Shown: piece by piece, positions 33,331 to 41,993 of the stretch
Numbering within the stretch: position 1 is the first letter of the stretch
Layout of the letters: each line of letters opens with the position of its first letter
Origin: an uncultured Eubacteriales bacterium
GTDB lineage: Bacteria; Bacillota; Clostridia; Oscillospirales; Acutalibacteraceae
Reading direction: 5' to 3'
Assembly (NCBI GenBank): GCA_934541115.1
Contig: CAKTDF010000016.1
Coordinates: 1 to 54,494, forward strand
DNA: 54,494 bases
Position numbers and translations under genes: made by a program
The notes under the pieces: generated by a model
Told to the model about the DNA's origin: nothing
What the model saw: only the letters and a program-made list of their open reading frames with translations
Databases searched by the model: none

Positions 33331-33636
33331 ATGGAGAACCTCAAAAAATGCTTTCGCACCTTTGCGCTTTCTGTTGTTGCGATTTTTTGCGCCGCTGCAA
33401 TTTTTACCGGTGCGCTGACTGCGCGTGCACGGACAGAAAAAACTATCGGCGGTTCGGAATATGCGGTGGCTGTATTTAATACGCAGAGCGAAGCGCTCGA
33501 GGTGATAACAGAGTCAAACAAAATCAGAATAGAAATACCGGCAGAAAAGCTCAGACAAAAGGTAAAAGCGCTTTTGCCGTTCACGCCTGCCGGTGCGATA
33601 TTTGCTTTTTTTGAAACGGTTGAGGAAAACAGATAG
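33331..33636 (+). CDS. Small membrane-anchored protein after spoIIP
   Basis: A 101-residue protein starting 6 bp after spoIIP, with GAGGAG at proper distance. One N-terminal membrane segment (about residues 10-30) is followed by a small extracytoplasmic part (TIGGSEYAVAVFNTQSEALE...). No family recognised; the position suggests a sporulation-associated role. Its stop codon TAG ends at 33636 and the convergent proX stop begins at 33637, so the two genes abut with no gap and no terminator. Confidence 0.75.
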   Translation: MENLKKCFRTFALSVVAIFCAAAIFTGALTARARTEKTIGGSEYAVAVFNTQSEALEVITESNKIRIEIPAEKLRQKVKALLPFTPAGAIFAFFETVEENR

Positions 33637-34122
33637 TCAAAAATCAACAATTTCTGCGGTGTTTCCGTGCGTACGGATAAGTTCCAGCAGGTCTGCGCTT
33701 TGCACCCAGACAGTTGCAGTGTTGTCATTGGGATGAACGCCGATCATATGACCGTCAAATTCGCTGTCAAGATAAAAATGAACGAGGCGCCCCTCGTCGT
33801 TGAGTATGCCGAGCGGTGTAACTGCACCCGGAATCAGCCCCATGATCTTCACAAGGTCGTCCGGCGAAGCAAAGGAGAGAGAACGCAGCCCATGCTTTTT
33901 GCGAAATTCTTTTAGATCAACGCGTTTATTTCCTCTGACTGTAATCAGATAATAATTCTTCTTTTTGTCATCACGGACAAAAAGGTTTTTTGCGTCCCAT
34001 TCCGGATATGGAATAGCAACGCGGCTCATTTCTTCCATATTAAAAACTGCCATGTGCTCGGTAATTTCATAAGGTATCTTGTGCTTGTCAAGGTAAGTAT
34101 ACACATCTTTCTTATTCATCAT
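33637..34122 (-). CDS. proX: Prolyl-tRNA editing protein (YbaK/ProX family)
   Basis: A 161-residue stand-alone editing domain that hydrolyses mischarged Ala- or Cys-tRNA(Pro). Typical blocks are KIPYEITEHMAVFNMEEM, WDAKNLFVRDDKKKNYYLITVRG, LSFASPDDL and LIPGAVTPLGILND, closest to PrdX/ProX type. The start overlaps the sirtuin stop by 4 bp (ATGA), so translation is probably coupled; an immediately following second ATG is also possible. proX here means the editing protein, not the glycine-betaine transporter gene of the same name. Confidence 0.9.
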   Translation of the reverse strand: MMNKKDVYTYLDKHKIPYEITEHMAVFNMEEMSRVAIPYPEWDAKNLFVRDDKKKNYYLITVRGNKRVDLKEFRKKHGLRSLSFASPDDLVKIMGLIPGAVTPLGILNDEGRLVHFYLDSEFDGHMIGVHPNDNTATVWVQSADLLELIRTHGNTAEIVDF

Positions 34123-34856
34123 TTATCATTTTTCTCCAGTTCTTCAACAACTTTAACAACATCATCATATATACAAAGCGAAGCGAGGGAGTCATACTGC
34201 GTTTCGCTTTTATTTATAAGAACAAGGTTTTCACCCTCAAAATAACGTATGTACGATGCGGCCGGATATACGCTGAGGCTTGTTCCTATGACAATGAGGG
34301 CGTCCGCGCGTTCGATTGCATTAACCGCGCCGAAAATGCTTTTTTCGTCAAGAGGTTCTTCATAGAGAACAACGTCGGGTTTGACCGTGCCGCCGCAGGG
34401 GCAGAGAGGAATGCCGTCCGTTTTGAGAATATATTCAAGCGAAAAGGCTTTTTTGCAGCTTTCGCAGTAGTTTCTCATCACGCTGCCATGCAGCTCAATA
34501 ACGTTTTTGCTGCCGGCTTTTGTGTGCAGCGAGTCGATGTTCTGTGTGATAACGGTGACGTTTTTTCCGTTTGCCTCAAGCTTTGCAAAGTACGCGTGCG
34601 CCTTGTTGGGCTTTGCTTTCGGAAACACCATGGAGGAACGGTAAAAATCAAAGAAAAGCCCGGTGTGATTTTTGAAAAACGTATGAGAGAGGATCTGCTC
34701 CGGCGGATATCCGAACCGATTCTGGGTTTTATACAGTCCGCTTTCCGAACGGAAATCAGGTATTCCGCTCGGGCAGCTTATGCCTGCGCCCGTGAACACG
34801 CAGATACGCTGTGAAGATTCAATAATGCTTTTGAGCCTTTGTATTTTTTCATTCAT
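34119..34856 (-). CDS. Sirtuin (NAD-dependent protein deacylase)
   Basis: A 245-residue SIR2-family enzyme. It has the NAD-binding block VFTGAGISCPSGIPDFRS, the catalytic block TQNIDSLHTKAG with ELHGS (active His), four zinc cysteines (CESC, CPCGG) and IVIGTSLSVYPAA. It removes acyl groups from Lys of proteins. The start at 34856 follows AGGGAGGG; an in-frame ATG 63 bp upstream lies over the promoter. First gene of a sirtuin-proX operon. Confidence 0.94.
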   Translation of the reverse strand: MNEKIQRLKSIIESSQRICVFTGAGISCPSGIPDFRSESGLYKTQNRFGYPPEQILSHTFFKNHTGLFFDFYRSSMVFPKAKPNKAHAYFAKLEANGKNVTVITQNIDSLHTKAGSKNVIELHGSVMRNYCESCKKAFSLEYILKTDGIPLCPCGGTVKPDVVLYEEPLDEKSIFGAVNAIERADALIVIGTSLSVYPAASYIRYFEGENLVLINKSETQYDSLASLCIYDDVVKVVEELEKNDK

Positions 34857-34890
34857 ATATGCGCCCTCCCTGTGATGAACTGTTGCAGTA

Positions 34891-34919
34891 ATTTTATCAT
34901 ACACATGCGTTAAAGTCAA
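34891..34919 (-). promoter_or_regulatory. Sirtuin-proX promoter
   Basis: Minus strand: TTGACT (34914-34919), 17 bp, TAAAAT (34891-34896). Its -35 lies only 8 bp from the divergent purB -35. Confidence 0.85.
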
Positions 34920-34927
34920 AGCCGCGT

Positions 34928-34956
34928 TTGACTTTTAGGCAGATTTATAATATAAT
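34928..34956 (+). promoter_or_regulatory. purB promoter
   Basis: TTGACT (34928-34933), 17 bp, TATAAT (34951-34956). Confidence 0.9.
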
Positions 34957-34992
34957 TTCTTTGTATTTTCAGTATAAAGGAGCACGGATATA

Positions 34993-36426
34993 ATGACAGA
35001 AAGAGATAAATATATTTCACCGCTTTCAACACGCTACGCGAGCGATGAAATGCAGCACATTTTTTCTCAGAATTTTAAGTTCAGAACGTGGCGCAGGCTT
35101 TGGATCGCTCTTGCGAGGGCTGAAAAGGAGCTTGGTCTTGACATCACCGATGAACAGATTGAAGAGATGGAGCGCCATAAGGACGATATCAATTATGACG
35201 TGGCGGAAGCAAGAGAAAAAGAAGTGCGCCATGACGTAATGAGTCATGTTTACGCCTTCGGAAAGCAATGCCCAAAAGCTGACCCGATAATTCACCTCGG
35301 CGCAACAAGCTGCTATGTCGGAGACAACACCGATATAATCATCATGCGTGAGGCGTCAAAGCTCGTGCTCAGAAAGGCGGCGCAGGTGCTTCGCAATCTG
35401 GCTGCGTTTTCTCTCAGATACAAGTCTCTGCCGTGTCTTGCATACACCCATCTTCAGCCGGCACAGCTGACGACCGTGGGCAAAAGGGCAACTCTTTGGA
35501 TGTATGAGCTGACTCAGGACATTGAAAACCTTGAATACCATCTTTCGCGCCTGTCTCTTCTCGGCTCAAAGGGAACAACCGGTACTCAGGCAAGCTTTAT
35601 GGAGCTTTTTGGCGGGGATGAGGAAAAGGTCAAAAAAGCAGAAGAGCTTATTGCAAAGGAAATGGGCTTTGACTCCTGCGTTCCGGTCTCGGGTCAGACT
35701 TATTCAAGAAAAACCGACTATTTTATTCTTTCTGCGCTCTCGGGCTTTGCCCAAAGCGCATATAAATTTGCCAACGACCTTCGTGTACTTCAGTCTTTTG
35801 AGGAAATGGAAGAGCCGTTCGGGAAAAATCAGATTGGCTCATCCGCCATGCCGTATAAGCGCAATCCTATGCGCTGTGAACGGATTTGTGCTCTTGCGCG
35901 GTATGTTACGGTTGACGCGCTCAATCCGGCTCTCACAACAGAGGTTCAATGGTTTGAGCGTACTCTTGATGACAGCGCCAACAAACGTATTTCCGTTGCC
36001 GAGGCTTTTCTTGCCGTTGACGCAATTCTCGGAATTTATATCAACGTTACCGACGGACTGATGGTATACGAAAAGGTGATTGAAAAGCGAGTTATGGAAA
36101 AGCTCCCGTTCATGGCAACGGAAAACATTATGATGGAATCAGTTAAGCGCGGCGGAAACAGGCAGCAGCTACACGAAAAGCTGCGTATTCACTCTCATGC
36201 CGCAACGGCGCGAGTCAAGCTTGAGGGTAAGCCGAATGATCTGATTGACCGTATTGCCGAAGACGAGAGTTTTCCGCTTTCAAAAGAGGAGATACTTTCA
36301 GAGCTTGACCCGAAAAAGTACATCGGTCGCAGCGTCAGTCAGGTTGACGAATTCCTTGCCGACGTTGTTGCTCCGATCCTTTCGCGCTATGAGGACGAGG
36401 ACATCAAGAACGAGCTGACGGTTTGA
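34993..36426 (+). CDS. purB: Adenylosuccinate lyase
   Basis: Splits SAICAR to AICAR and adenylosuccinate to AMP, both with release of fumarate, in purine synthesis. 477 residues. Fumarase/aspartase superfamily signature GSSAMPYKRNPMRCE, plus HLGATSCYVGDNTD and YTHLQPAQLTTVGKRATLW. The start after AAAGGAG agrees with the family. It is monocistronic, with its own promoter and terminator and no other pur genes nearby. Confidence 0.97.
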   Translation: MTERDKYISPLSTRYASDEMQHIFSQNFKFRTWRRLWIALARAEKELGLDITDEQIEEMERHKDDINYDVAEAREKEVRHDVMSHVYAFGKQCPKADPIIHLGATSCYVGDNTDIIIMREASKLVLRKAAQVLRNLAAFSLRYKSLPCLAYTHLQPAQLTTVGKRATLWMYELTQDIENLEYHLSRLSLLGSKGTTGTQASFMELFGGDEEKVKKAEELIAKEMGFDSCVPVSGQTYSRKTDYFILSALSGFAQSAYKFANDLRVLQSFEEMEEPFGKNQIGSSAMPYKRNPMRCERICALARYVTVDALNPALTTEVQWFERTLDDSANKRISVAEAFLAVDAILGIYINVTDGLMVYEKVIEKRVMEKLPFMATENIMMESVKRGGNRQQLHEKLRIHSHAATARVKLEGKPNDLIDRIAEDESFPLSKEEILSELDPKKYIGRSVSQVDEFLADVVAPILSRYEDEDIKNELTV

Positions 36427-36457
36427 TTTCAGACGTCAGGTTCGGGATACAGAATAT

Positions 36458-36488
36458 CAGACCGCTTAGATTCAGGCGGTCTGTTTTT
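36458..36488 (+). terminator. purB terminator
   Basis: CAGACCGC (36458-36465) and GCGGTCTG (36476-36483), then TTTTT. Confidence 0.93.
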
Positions 36489-36567
36489 ATGTTGTGCAGA
36501 CAGAAACGGAGATGAGCGATTTGTGAATCGCCCGTTGGAGAGTTTTTGTTTGTTCATATTTTTTCTA

Positions 36568-36596
36568 TTGACTGACAATATATGGTATGGTATCAT
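36568..36596 (+). promoter_or_regulatory. Promoter of the 865-aa secreted protein
   Basis: TTGACT (36568-36573), 17 bp, TATCAT (36591-36596). Confidence 0.8.
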
Positions 36597-36650
36597 TACC
36601 TTGAAAATTGTGCGCTTTTTGCGCTGATTCAGAAAGGGAGAACGTACCAA

Positions 36651-39248
36651 ATGAAAAAAATCATTGCTGTTGTTCTTGCGCTTGTCCTCGCTGTCGGCTT
36701 TTGTGCCCCGGCGTCGGCATTGTTCTGCAAGAAAGAAGACACACTCCGTCTTGTTGTTCCCGAAAATTGGGAAATGGACATCGGAGACAGCCGTACCGTT
36801 GAAACGGTATTTTCCTCTTCGGTCAAGCATCGTACGCTGACATGGAATGCGCAGCCCGCTTCTGTTGCCACGGTCGATTCGTGGGGCAGAGTCACCGCCA
36901 AAGGCGAGGGCACGGCAACCATTACCGCCGGCAATCAGGACGGTCTTTCAGACAGCGTTACACTGACCGTTGTTAAAAACGCAACAAAGCTTGATTCAAA
37001 AATCAGCAAGGTTGACTATAACGGCGAAGCGGTTGCCGAGGGCAAAAATCTTCAGAAGATTGTTACCCGCTATGACCTTGACGATGAAAAAGTTCCGTCA
37101 TTTGTAAAAGAATATAACTCATTTGACAATGCAGTTGCAGTTACCGCGGACGGCGCAAAATGGAGTATCACCGATTACGGCGTTCTGAGAGTTGACGAAA
37201 ACGCCGAAAACGAGCGCGACAGAGAACAGCGCTTTATGGGCGACAGATACTTCTATTCCGCGGACACAACAGACGGCAAGGTTCTTGCAATTTTAGCCGA
37301 CGGTGAAAACGGAATCTGGACCGTTATGGCTGACGGCTACAGCCATATTGAAATGAAAGATATCAGCGGCACCGATAAGGCAGCCATGATGAGCGATGAA
37401 TCTCAGAAATATGTCGCAAGGCGCGGCATGGTTTCCAATGCAGACCTTAAAAACGGCGAATGGGTACCGGAAGAAAGCGATAATGACGGTCTTTGGACTT
37501 CAATGTACGGTGCGGGCGAGCTTATGCGTTACGCCGTTTTGAAGAATGATCCAAACGCAACGGCAGAAGAAATTGCCGCGGCAAGAAAGACGGCATATCT
37601 TTCAACCGAGGCGGTTTTGCTCCTTACATATATTTCAATGAGAACCGGAACGACTCAATCGCTTGTTCACGCTCAGCGTAACGGCTCAATTTCAGACGTA
37701 AATGTTGGCAAGTGGTACGCTCCGGAGGTTCTCAAAGAGGGCGGAGACTACTCAATGAATATTCCCGAGGACAGCCCGGCGGCTGCGTTTGACGGAATGT
37801 ATAAAAAGTACATGAACTTCGGTATCGGTTCATATGTTATGAAGAACTCGAACCTTGAGCTGCTTGTGCCCGGCGATTGGATCTCACCGGATTCCGGCGA
37901 TACTGCCAAAAGAACAAGACTCCTTGAGGGCTTTTGGGCAAGAACATACTCTTTCAAAACAGAGGACAGAGATTTTGACGGCTACATTCACTGGAGCCAT
38001 AACGGCGACGGAACGGCTACCGGTATGTCCAATAAACCCGAAACCGACAAGGGCTATCTCCTCAACGGCGAAAACCTGCGCGGTGTAACCGTTGACGCCT
38101 CAGGCAGCATTCCGGAAAGACTTTGGAATGACCTCATCGGTTCCGGCTATGATGTCAGCGACATCATCTACAAGGGCGACACCAGCGCCGATGAAATTAT
38201 CGGCCACGTTTTCCTTTACAAGCTTGCATATGACATTCTCGGCGAAGAGGATGCCGAAATCAAAGCGCTTATTGCAAGAACCATGGATTCCTTTGCTCAG
38301 CATATCGTTGACAACGGCTATGCGCTTTGCGACGGCAGCGGTCAGCCCACAACATGGGGCAAGTTCAGCCGCACCTATTTCCACAACGGACAGGTACTCG
38401 GCGGCGCTCCACTCCAGTCTGCGGTTATTCTCACAACGTTCAAGGTTGCCGCTTATGTTACAGGTGACCAAAAGTGGGAGGACGAATACCGCATGGCAGC
38501 CCTTGATCCGGCATATGAATACGCAAAGGTCATGACCCAGGAACTTGACCGTTACAACATGTCGATTCTTGAGTTTGCAAACGGCGTTTCGCCGATTCTC
38601 GGCTTTATTCTCCGTCCGCTTGTCGGAACAAAGCTTTTCAACTTTGTATATCGCCTCATTCTCAATTATTCGGACGAGGAAATGGCAATGCTTGCGTATT
38701 ACACCCTCTTCCAGCTTGAAGACGACGAGGAGCTTCTCTCATATTACAGAGAGGGTCTTGATGATTGGTGGTACTCAATTTCACACAGCGAAAATCCGTG
38801 CTGGTATTATATTTATCAGCTTGCCTATCCGAACGAGGAAAAGACCGATGTATACGGCAACAGCCTCATTGAAACCGCTTCGTGGTCGCTGAGCCGTCAC
38901 CCGATCGATCTTCGCCGCTATCTTGCGTCGAACTCCAACCGTGATGATGTTGCCGAGTTTAACCTTGAATCGGTCGGAATTGACGGAACGAACGCCCTTT
39001 CATATGACCCGAACGGCAAAAAACCGTTCTTCTCAGACAGCAACTCCGGCGTTCTTCAGATCATCGGCGTTGTTCTTCGCGGCGGCGACCTTTCGTGGAA
39101 AGTTGCCGCTCCGGACGAGAGAGAGCTCCACAAGTTCAACGGCTCAACCTACCGTCTCGGAACAGAGACAATGGATACCGTTATGGAGGGCTCAACAACT
39201 TATACACTTCCTTACTGGATGGGCAGATATCACGGTATGCTCAAATGA
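36651..39248 (+). CDS. Large secreted protein with an Ig-like domain, function unknown
   Basis: An 865-residue exported protein. Signal peptide (about 1-23), one BIG2-like domain (about 30-112: WNAQPASVATVDSWGRVTAKGEG), and then about 750 residues I do not recognise. The latter is rich in aromatic and acidic residues and has helix pairs such as ILGEEDAEIKALIARTMDSFAQHIV and WEDEYRMAALDPAYEYAKVM, which would suit an alpha/alpha-toroid, as in many polysaccharide lyases and hydrolases. No catalytic motif can be assigned. The ATG at 36651 follows AAAGGGAG. Strong own promoter and terminator suggest a single abundant secreted protein. Confidence 0.85.
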   Translation: MKKIIAVVLALVLAVGFCAPASALFCKKEDTLRLVVPENWEMDIGDSRTVETVFSSSVKHRTLTWNAQPASVATVDSWGRVTAKGEGTATITAGNQDGLSDSVTLTVVKNATKLDSKISKVDYNGEAVAEGKNLQKIVTRYDLDDEKVPSFVKEYNSFDNAVAVTADGAKWSITDYGVLRVDENAENERDREQRFMGDRYFYSADTTDGKVLAILADGENGIWTVMADGYSHIEMKDISGTDKAAMMSDESQKYVARRGMVSNADLKNGEWVPEESDNDGLWTSMYGAGELMRYAVLKNDPNATAEEIAAARKTAYLSTEAVLLLTYISMRTGTTQSLVHAQRNGSISDVNVGKWYAPEVLKEGGDYSMNIPEDSPAAAFDGMYKKYMNFGIGSYVMKNSNLELLVPGDWISPDSGDTAKRTRLLEGFWARTYSFKTEDRDFDGYIHWSHNGDGTATGMSNKPETDKGYLLNGENLRGVTVDASGSIPERLWNDLIGSGYDVSDIIYKGDTSADEIIGHVFLYKLAYDILGEEDAEIKALIARTMDSFAQHIVDNGYALCDGSGQPTTWGKFSRTYFHNGQVLGGAPLQSAVILTTFKVAAYVTGDQKWEDEYRMAALDPAYEYAKVMTQELDRYNMSILEFANGVSPILGFILRPLVGTKLFNFVYRLILNYSDEEMAMLAYYTLFQLEDDEELLSYYREGLDDWWYSISHSENPCWYYIYQLAYPNEEKTDVYGNSLIETASWSLSRHPIDLRRYLASNSNRDDVAEFNLESVGIDGTNALSYDPNGKKPFFSDSNSGVLQIIGVVLRGGDLSWKVAAPDERELHKFNGSTYRLGTETMDTVMEGSTTYTLPYWMGRYHGMLK

Positions 39249-39264
39249 CAGCATGAATAAGCTT

Positions 39265-39296
39265 GTCCGCCGCAGAAATGCGGCGGACGTTTTTTT
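39265..39296 (+). terminator. Terminator of the 865-aa gene
   Basis: GTCCGCCGCA-GAAA-TGCGGCGGAC (39265-39288), then GTTTTTTT. Confidence 0.95.
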
Positions 39297-39299
39297 CAG

Positions 39300-39340
39300 A
39301 AAAACTGCCGGAATACATCAAGCTTGTATCCGGCAGTTTA
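39300..39340 (-). terminator. Terminator overlapping the stop of the HTH gene
   Basis: Minus strand: AAACTGCCGGATAC pairs with GTATTCCGGCAGTTT, followed by further T residues. The stem begins in the stop codon of the HTH gene. Confidence 0.82.
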
Positions 39341-39580
39341 CTTGTCATATTCAATTATATCCTCTACCCGACAGCCGAGGGTGAAGCAAAGCCTTGCAAG
39401 AACGTCTGAATCAATCCGCTCAACGTTTCCGTTGTACCACTTGTTGATAACCTCAAAGCGGGTGTTTGTTAGGCGAGAGAGCTGATATCGCGTAAGACCT
39501 TTTTCTTCCATTAGCTCGCGCAGTTTAATTTTGATTTCTCCGTAGTTTTGTATTGTCGAAACCGGCTTGAAGTCATTCAT
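39338..39580 (-). CDS. Small XRE-family HTH regulator
   Basis: An 80-residue protein consisting of one Cro/CI-type helix-turn-helix (KIKLRELMEEKGLTRYQLSRLTNTRFEVINKWYNG, about 15-50) and a short C-terminal helix (LARLCFTLGCRVEDIIEYDK). The start has an AAAGGAAA site. It diverges from the LRR protein gene with 113 bp between starts, so it could regulate that gene, but the target is not known. Confidence 0.9.
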   Translation of the reverse strand: MNDFKPVSTIQNYGEIKIKLRELMEEKGLTRYQLSRLTNTRFEVINKWYNGNVERIDSDVLARLCFTLGCRVEDIIEYDK

Positions 39581-39633
39581 AATGGATTTCCTTTGCTGCT
39601 TGATTTATTTTATTCTATATTCATAGTTACGTC

Positions 39634-39662
39634 TTGACAATTCGCTTATATAATGTTACTAT
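39634..39662 (+). promoter_or_regulatory. Promoter of the LRR surface protein
   Basis: TTGACA (39634-39639), 17 bp, TACTAT (39657-39662). Confidence 0.75.
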
Positions 39663-39693
39663 GTATATAGTAATAGCAAAGGAGTTGGAAATT

Positions 39694-41865
39694 ATGAGAA
39701 AAAGTATTAAAAAATCGATTTCGCTGTTTCTTGCGGTGGTAATGCTCATTGTTGGGCTGCCTGTGGTCGGGCTGACGTTTGAGGCGAGGGCAGCAGACGA
39801 TAATTCATTTTCGGACGGATATTACACCTACGAAGTTGAAAACGGCAAGGCAACGATTACCGGCTGCGACAAAAGCATAAGCGGTGACGTTACTATTCCC
39901 AAAAAGCTCGGCGGCTATCCGGTGACAAGTATTGGCTATTACGCGTTCTATCGTTGCTCTGAGTCGGAAAGAATAACAATTCCAAACAGCGTAACAAGCA
40001 TTGGCGACTCTGCGTTCGAGGATTGCACCAGACTGACAAGCGTAACAATTCCGAATAGCGTGACGAGTATTGGCGGTTCTGCGTTCTATGGTACCGCGTG
40101 GTACAACTCACAGCCTGACGGCAATGTTTATGCCGGAAAGGTTTATTACAAGTATAAAGGCACAATGCCGAGCAATACAAGCATAACAATAAAAGACGGA
40201 ACAAAGGGTATTACCGGCTATGCGTTCAGTGGTTGCACCGGACTTAAAAGTATAACAATCCCGGATAGCATAACAAGCATTGGCGACTCTGCGTTCGAGG
40301 ATTGCACCAGACTGACAAGCGTAACAATTCCGAATAGCGTGACGAGCATTGACATTTATGCGTTCGATGGCTGCACCGGACTGACAAGCGTAACAATTCC
40401 GAATAGCGTGACGAGCATTGGTGGGTCTGCGTTCAGTGGTTGCACCGGACTTAAAAGCATAAAAATTCCGAATAGCGTGACGAGCATTGACAGCTATGCG
40501 TTCTCTAATACCGCTTGGTACAATTCACAGCCTAACGGTGATGTGTACGCCGGAAAGGTTTATTACAAGTATAAGGGCACAATGCCGAAAAATACAAGAA
40601 TCAAAATAAAGAACGGAACAAAAGGTATTACCGGTGGTGCGTTCTACGATTGTACCGGACTGAAAAGTATAACAATTCCGAATAGTGTGAAGAACATTGG
40701 TAATTTTGCGTTCGGGCATTGCAGTGGTCTTACAAGTATAACAATTCCGAATAGCGTGACGAGCATTGGCTATAATGCGTTCTCCGGTTGCTCCGGACTT
40801 AAAAGTATAACAGTTTCAGACAGCGTAACTAACATCGGTTCGGAGGTGTTCTGGGAATGCACCTCCCTTACAAACATAACAATCCCAAACAGCGTGAAGA
40901 GCATTAGTGAGGGAGCATTCTATGGTTGCACCAGACTTAAAAGTATAACAATCCCGGATAGCATAACGAGCATTGGCGATCATGCGTTCCGTGGTTGTAC
41001 CGAACTGACAAGCATAACAATTCCGGACAGCGTGACGAGCATTGGCGATTATGCGTTCAGGGATTGTACCGAACTGACTAAAATACAAATCGGGATTGGT
41101 GTAAAATCAATCGGTGAGGAAGCATTTGGCGGAATAAAGACCATTCCTCAAGTTTATTATGCCGGAAGTAAAAGTGACTGGAAAAAGATTTCAATCAGCC
41201 TTCCCAATGACATGCTTTTGTATGCAAAGATGCACTATAATGCCGCTATCGGTCATAAGCATAATTATGTAAAATCCACCCAAAAAGCCACAACCTCAAA
41301 AAACGGCAAAACCGTCACCGCCTGCACAGCCTGCGGCAAGGTGAAGAAAACCACCGTTATTTATAAGGCTTCATCGGTGAAGCTTTCAAAGACTTCCTAC
41401 ACATACAACGGCAAAGCACAAAAGCCGAAAGTCGTTGTCAAAACCAGCAAGGGCAAAGCTCTCACCGAGGGCAAGGACTACACCGTGAAATATCAGTCCG
41501 GCAGAAAGAACCCCGGAAAGTACACCGTGACCGTTACATTCAAAGGCAACTACAGCGGCAAAAAGACGCTGACGTTCACGATTGCTCCGAAAGCTCCGAC
41601 CTTGAAAGCCACCGCCGCAAAAAAATCGGCAAAGCTCAGCTGGAACAAGCAGACGGGCGCAACGGGCTATAACGTCTATATGGCAACCTCAAAGAACGGA
41701 AAGTATCAGAAGATTGCCACCGTCAAGAACGGCAAGGTCAGTTACACCAAAACAGGTCTCACCAAAGGCAAGACCTATTATTTCAAGGTGACAGCTTACA
41801 CAACCTCCGGCGGAAAGACAGTCAACAGCGTGTACTCGTCTGCTAAAAGTGTAAAAGCTAAATAA
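39694..41865 (+). CDS. BspA-type leucine-rich repeat surface protein
   Basis: A 723-residue exported protein. Signal peptide (about 1-34), then about 13-15 LRR_5 repeats of some 23 residues to about residue 505 (consensus A-F-x-x-C-T-x-L-x-S-I-T-I-P-N-S-V-T-S-I-G), a small region with CTACGK, an Ig-like module (about 570-625: YNGKAQKPKVVVKTSKGK) and a C-terminal Fn3 (about 630-720). No anchor motif. AAGGAG precedes the ATG at 39694; the frame upstream overlaps the promoter. BspA-like proteins bind host or microbial ligands in known cases; the ligand here is unknown. Confidence 0.9.
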   Translation: MRKSIKKSISLFLAVVMLIVGLPVVGLTFEARAADDNSFSDGYYTYEVENGKATITGCDKSISGDVTIPKKLGGYPVTSIGYYAFYRCSESERITIPNSVTSIGDSAFEDCTRLTSVTIPNSVTSIGGSAFYGTAWYNSQPDGNVYAGKVYYKYKGTMPSNTSITIKDGTKGITGYAFSGCTGLKSITIPDSITSIGDSAFEDCTRLTSVTIPNSVTSIDIYAFDGCTGLTSVTIPNSVTSIGGSAFSGCTGLKSIKIPNSVTSIDSYAFSNTAWYNSQPNGDVYAGKVYYKYKGTMPKNTRIKIKNGTKGITGGAFYDCTGLKSITIPNSVKNIGNFAFGHCSGLTSITIPNSVTSIGYNAFSGCSGLKSITVSDSVTNIGSEVFWECTSLTNITIPNSVKSISEGAFYGCTRLKSITIPDSITSIGDHAFRGCTELTSITIPDSVTSIGDYAFRDCTELTKIQIGIGVKSIGEEAFGGIKTIPQVYYAGSKSDWKKISISLPNDMLLYAKMHYNAAIGHKHNYVKSTQKATTSKNGKTVTACTACGKVKKTTVIYKASSVKLSKTSYTYNGKAQKPKVVVKTSKGKALTEGKDYTVKYQSGRKNPGKYTVTVTFKGNYSGKKTLTFTIAPKAPTLKATAAKKSAKLSWNKQTGATGYNVYMATSKNGKYQKIATVKNGKVSYTKTGLTKGKTYYFKVTAYTTSGGKTVNSVYSSAKSVKAK
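39964..41085 (+). repeat. Near-identical coding tandem repeats (LRR units)
   Basis: DNA units of about 69 bp recur with high identity (for example AGCGTAACAATTCCGAATAG and ACAATCCCGGATAGCATAAC with the GCGTTC block). A larger segment, 40093-40225, is duplicated at 40510-40642 (offset 417 bp, exactly 139 codons). High DNA identity suggests recent expansion by recombination and possible copy-number variation between strains. Confidence 0.88.
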
Positions 41866-41875
41866 AGAAGAGATA

Positions 41876-41906
41876 TACAGCCTCGGAGATTCCGGGGCTG
41901 TATTTG
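41876..41906 (+). terminator. Terminator of the LRR gene
   Basis: TACAGCCTCGG pairs with CCGGGGCTGTA (one G-U), followed by TTTG. Confidence 0.6.
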
Positions 41907-41932
41907 TGATAATCGTTATGTTGATATGAATG

Positions 41933-41977
41933 CAAAAACAAAAAGCAGCCGCAAAAGTCGTGGAGACCTGCGGCTGC
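41933..41977 (-). terminator. liv operon terminator
   Basis: Minus strand: GCAGCCGCA (41969-41977) and TGCGGCTGC (41945-41953), followed by TTTTTGTTTTT. Confidence 0.92.
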
Positions 41978-41993
41978 TTTTCCCGGTGCTTTC

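Noticed and set aside
39964..41085. Non-coding repeat or CRISPR array
   Set aside because: The periodicity is a multiple of three and encodes regular LRR_5 units in one uninterrupted frame.
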